Shown here: positions 63,389-64,000 of the stretch, piece by piece
How positions within the stretch are numbered: the first letter of the stretch is position 1
Layout: every line of letters begins with the position of its first letter
From: Daphnia pulex
Taxonomy: Eukaryota > Arthropoda > Branchiopoda > Diplostraca > Daphniidae
Assembly (NCBI RefSeq): GCF_021134715.1
Contig: NC_060021.1
Coordinates: 3,162,001-3,226,000 of the forward strand
Length of the DNA stretch: 64,000 nt
Direction of reading: 5' to 3'
Program-made: the position numbers and the translations under genes
The notes under the pieces: generated by a model
The model's input: the letters and a program-made list of their open reading frames with translations, nothing else
Told to the model about the DNA's origin: nothing
Databases searched by the model: none

Positions 63389-64000
63389 ATGGAACTTCTT
63401 GGCAGTAATTTTGGCAGAGGCAGAGGCCGAGTTACCCAGTCTGATGAAGTTGTAGCAGTTTCTAATCAAGAAACTGCTAGTGAAATAACTCCCAGTCTAA
63501 TGGTAAGTTTATCAATATTTGTGTTCAAGTTTACGATTAAAAAATGTTCCATTGTTTACAGAAAGAAGTGGTGTACAGGATATCATTCATTCAGTCGCAC
63601 TGGAAAAGACATCATTGAAGCAAGCATTTCACAATTTCACAAGAAGAAAAAGGAACTAATCAAGAAAGCGAGTGGAAAACTTGCATGAAAGACAAGGAAG
63701 ATGCTTGGGATTCCAAGAGAGATGCTGTCTTTCAAAACTACATTAGCTCCCGTTCCTACAGTGCAAGTAAATGTGGTGTATGTGAAAAAGTCACTAATCC
63801 TGTTTGTTGCTTTACTTGCAAGCAAGATTTCTGCAGCAAATGTGATATGATCACTCACCGCAAACTGTTGGTACTACACAATAGGGAGGTGTGTGAGAAT
63901 GGCGAAAATTTAAAATTCTTGCGCCAAAACGAGTTCATATCTGAAGATGGGTACATCACTGTTGAAGGTAATAGCGGTTTCTTTAATTATATATGTAGAT
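63389..64000 (+). mobile_element. KDZ-type (Kyakuja-Dileera-Zisupton) transposase, N-terminal part, cut by window end
   Basis: An exon from 63389 to 63499 starts MELLGSNFGRGRGRVTQSDE and ends at a GT donor. After an AG near 63560, a frame leads to WKTCMKDKEDAWDSKRDAVF followed by a Cys-rich module CGVCEKVTNPVCCFTCKQDF, CSKCDMITHRK. The pattern CxxC...CxxC...CxxCD...H after a WKDKEDAW-like helix is the N-terminal zinc module (CxC type) of KDZ transposases, a eukaryotic DNA-transposon superfamily. One in-frame TGA lies near 63616 in the simplest join, so either another intron or a break is present. The catalytic part would lie beyond 64000. Confidence 0.5.

Overview
The window looks like nuclear DNA of an arthropod, most likely a branchiopod crustacean such as Daphnia. 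The reasons are short (about 60-150 bp) GT-AG introns, compact genes on both strands, TATA plus TCA-type initiator promoters, and arthropod-type proteins (an exuperantia-like protein, Orthopedia, a FEM1-like ankyrin protein). The species call is inference; no database search was run. Exon models were read by eye from reading frames and splice signals.

The left and centre (about 5.5-33 kb) hold host genes that look intact: a stand-alone C-terminal acyl-CoA synthetase domain protein (+), a METTL27-like methyltransferase (-), a small secreted proline-rich protein (+), a LOTUS-domain protein (+), the homeobox gene orthopedia (-) with about 11 kb of mostly non-coding DNA upstream that contains a decayed J-domain gene, an exuperantia-like gene (+), the iron-sulphur assembly factor CIAO2A (-) and an intronless FEM1-like gene (-).

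The two flanks are very different. From 0.5 to 4.6 kb a broken piece of HEATR5 sits between two 520-bp inverted repeats. From 34.6 to 50.7 kb there is a run of partial or decayed copies of host genes: a membrane adenylate cyclase without its 5' part, INTS7 exons split by a transposon, importin-4 exons, and a ZXD-like zinc-finger gene. Among these lie a pair of almost identical 1.26-kb inverted-terminal-repeat elements in opposite orientation, tRNA-like relics, hairpin-rich sequence and a pogo/Tigger transposase remnant.

The most striking region is 50.9-63.1 kb, a tandem array of a 3,275-bp unit (three full units plus a partial one) that carries four near-identical copies of a TAF1A-like gene. 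TAF1A is a subunit of the RNA polymerase I selectivity factor that drives rRNA transcription. The array ends at a 23-bp perfect hairpin, followed by the start of a KDZ-type transposase gene that runs off the window. An amplified Pol I factor gene and host-gene fragments enclosed by inverted repeats are the strongest leads; an assembly artefact must be excluded for both.
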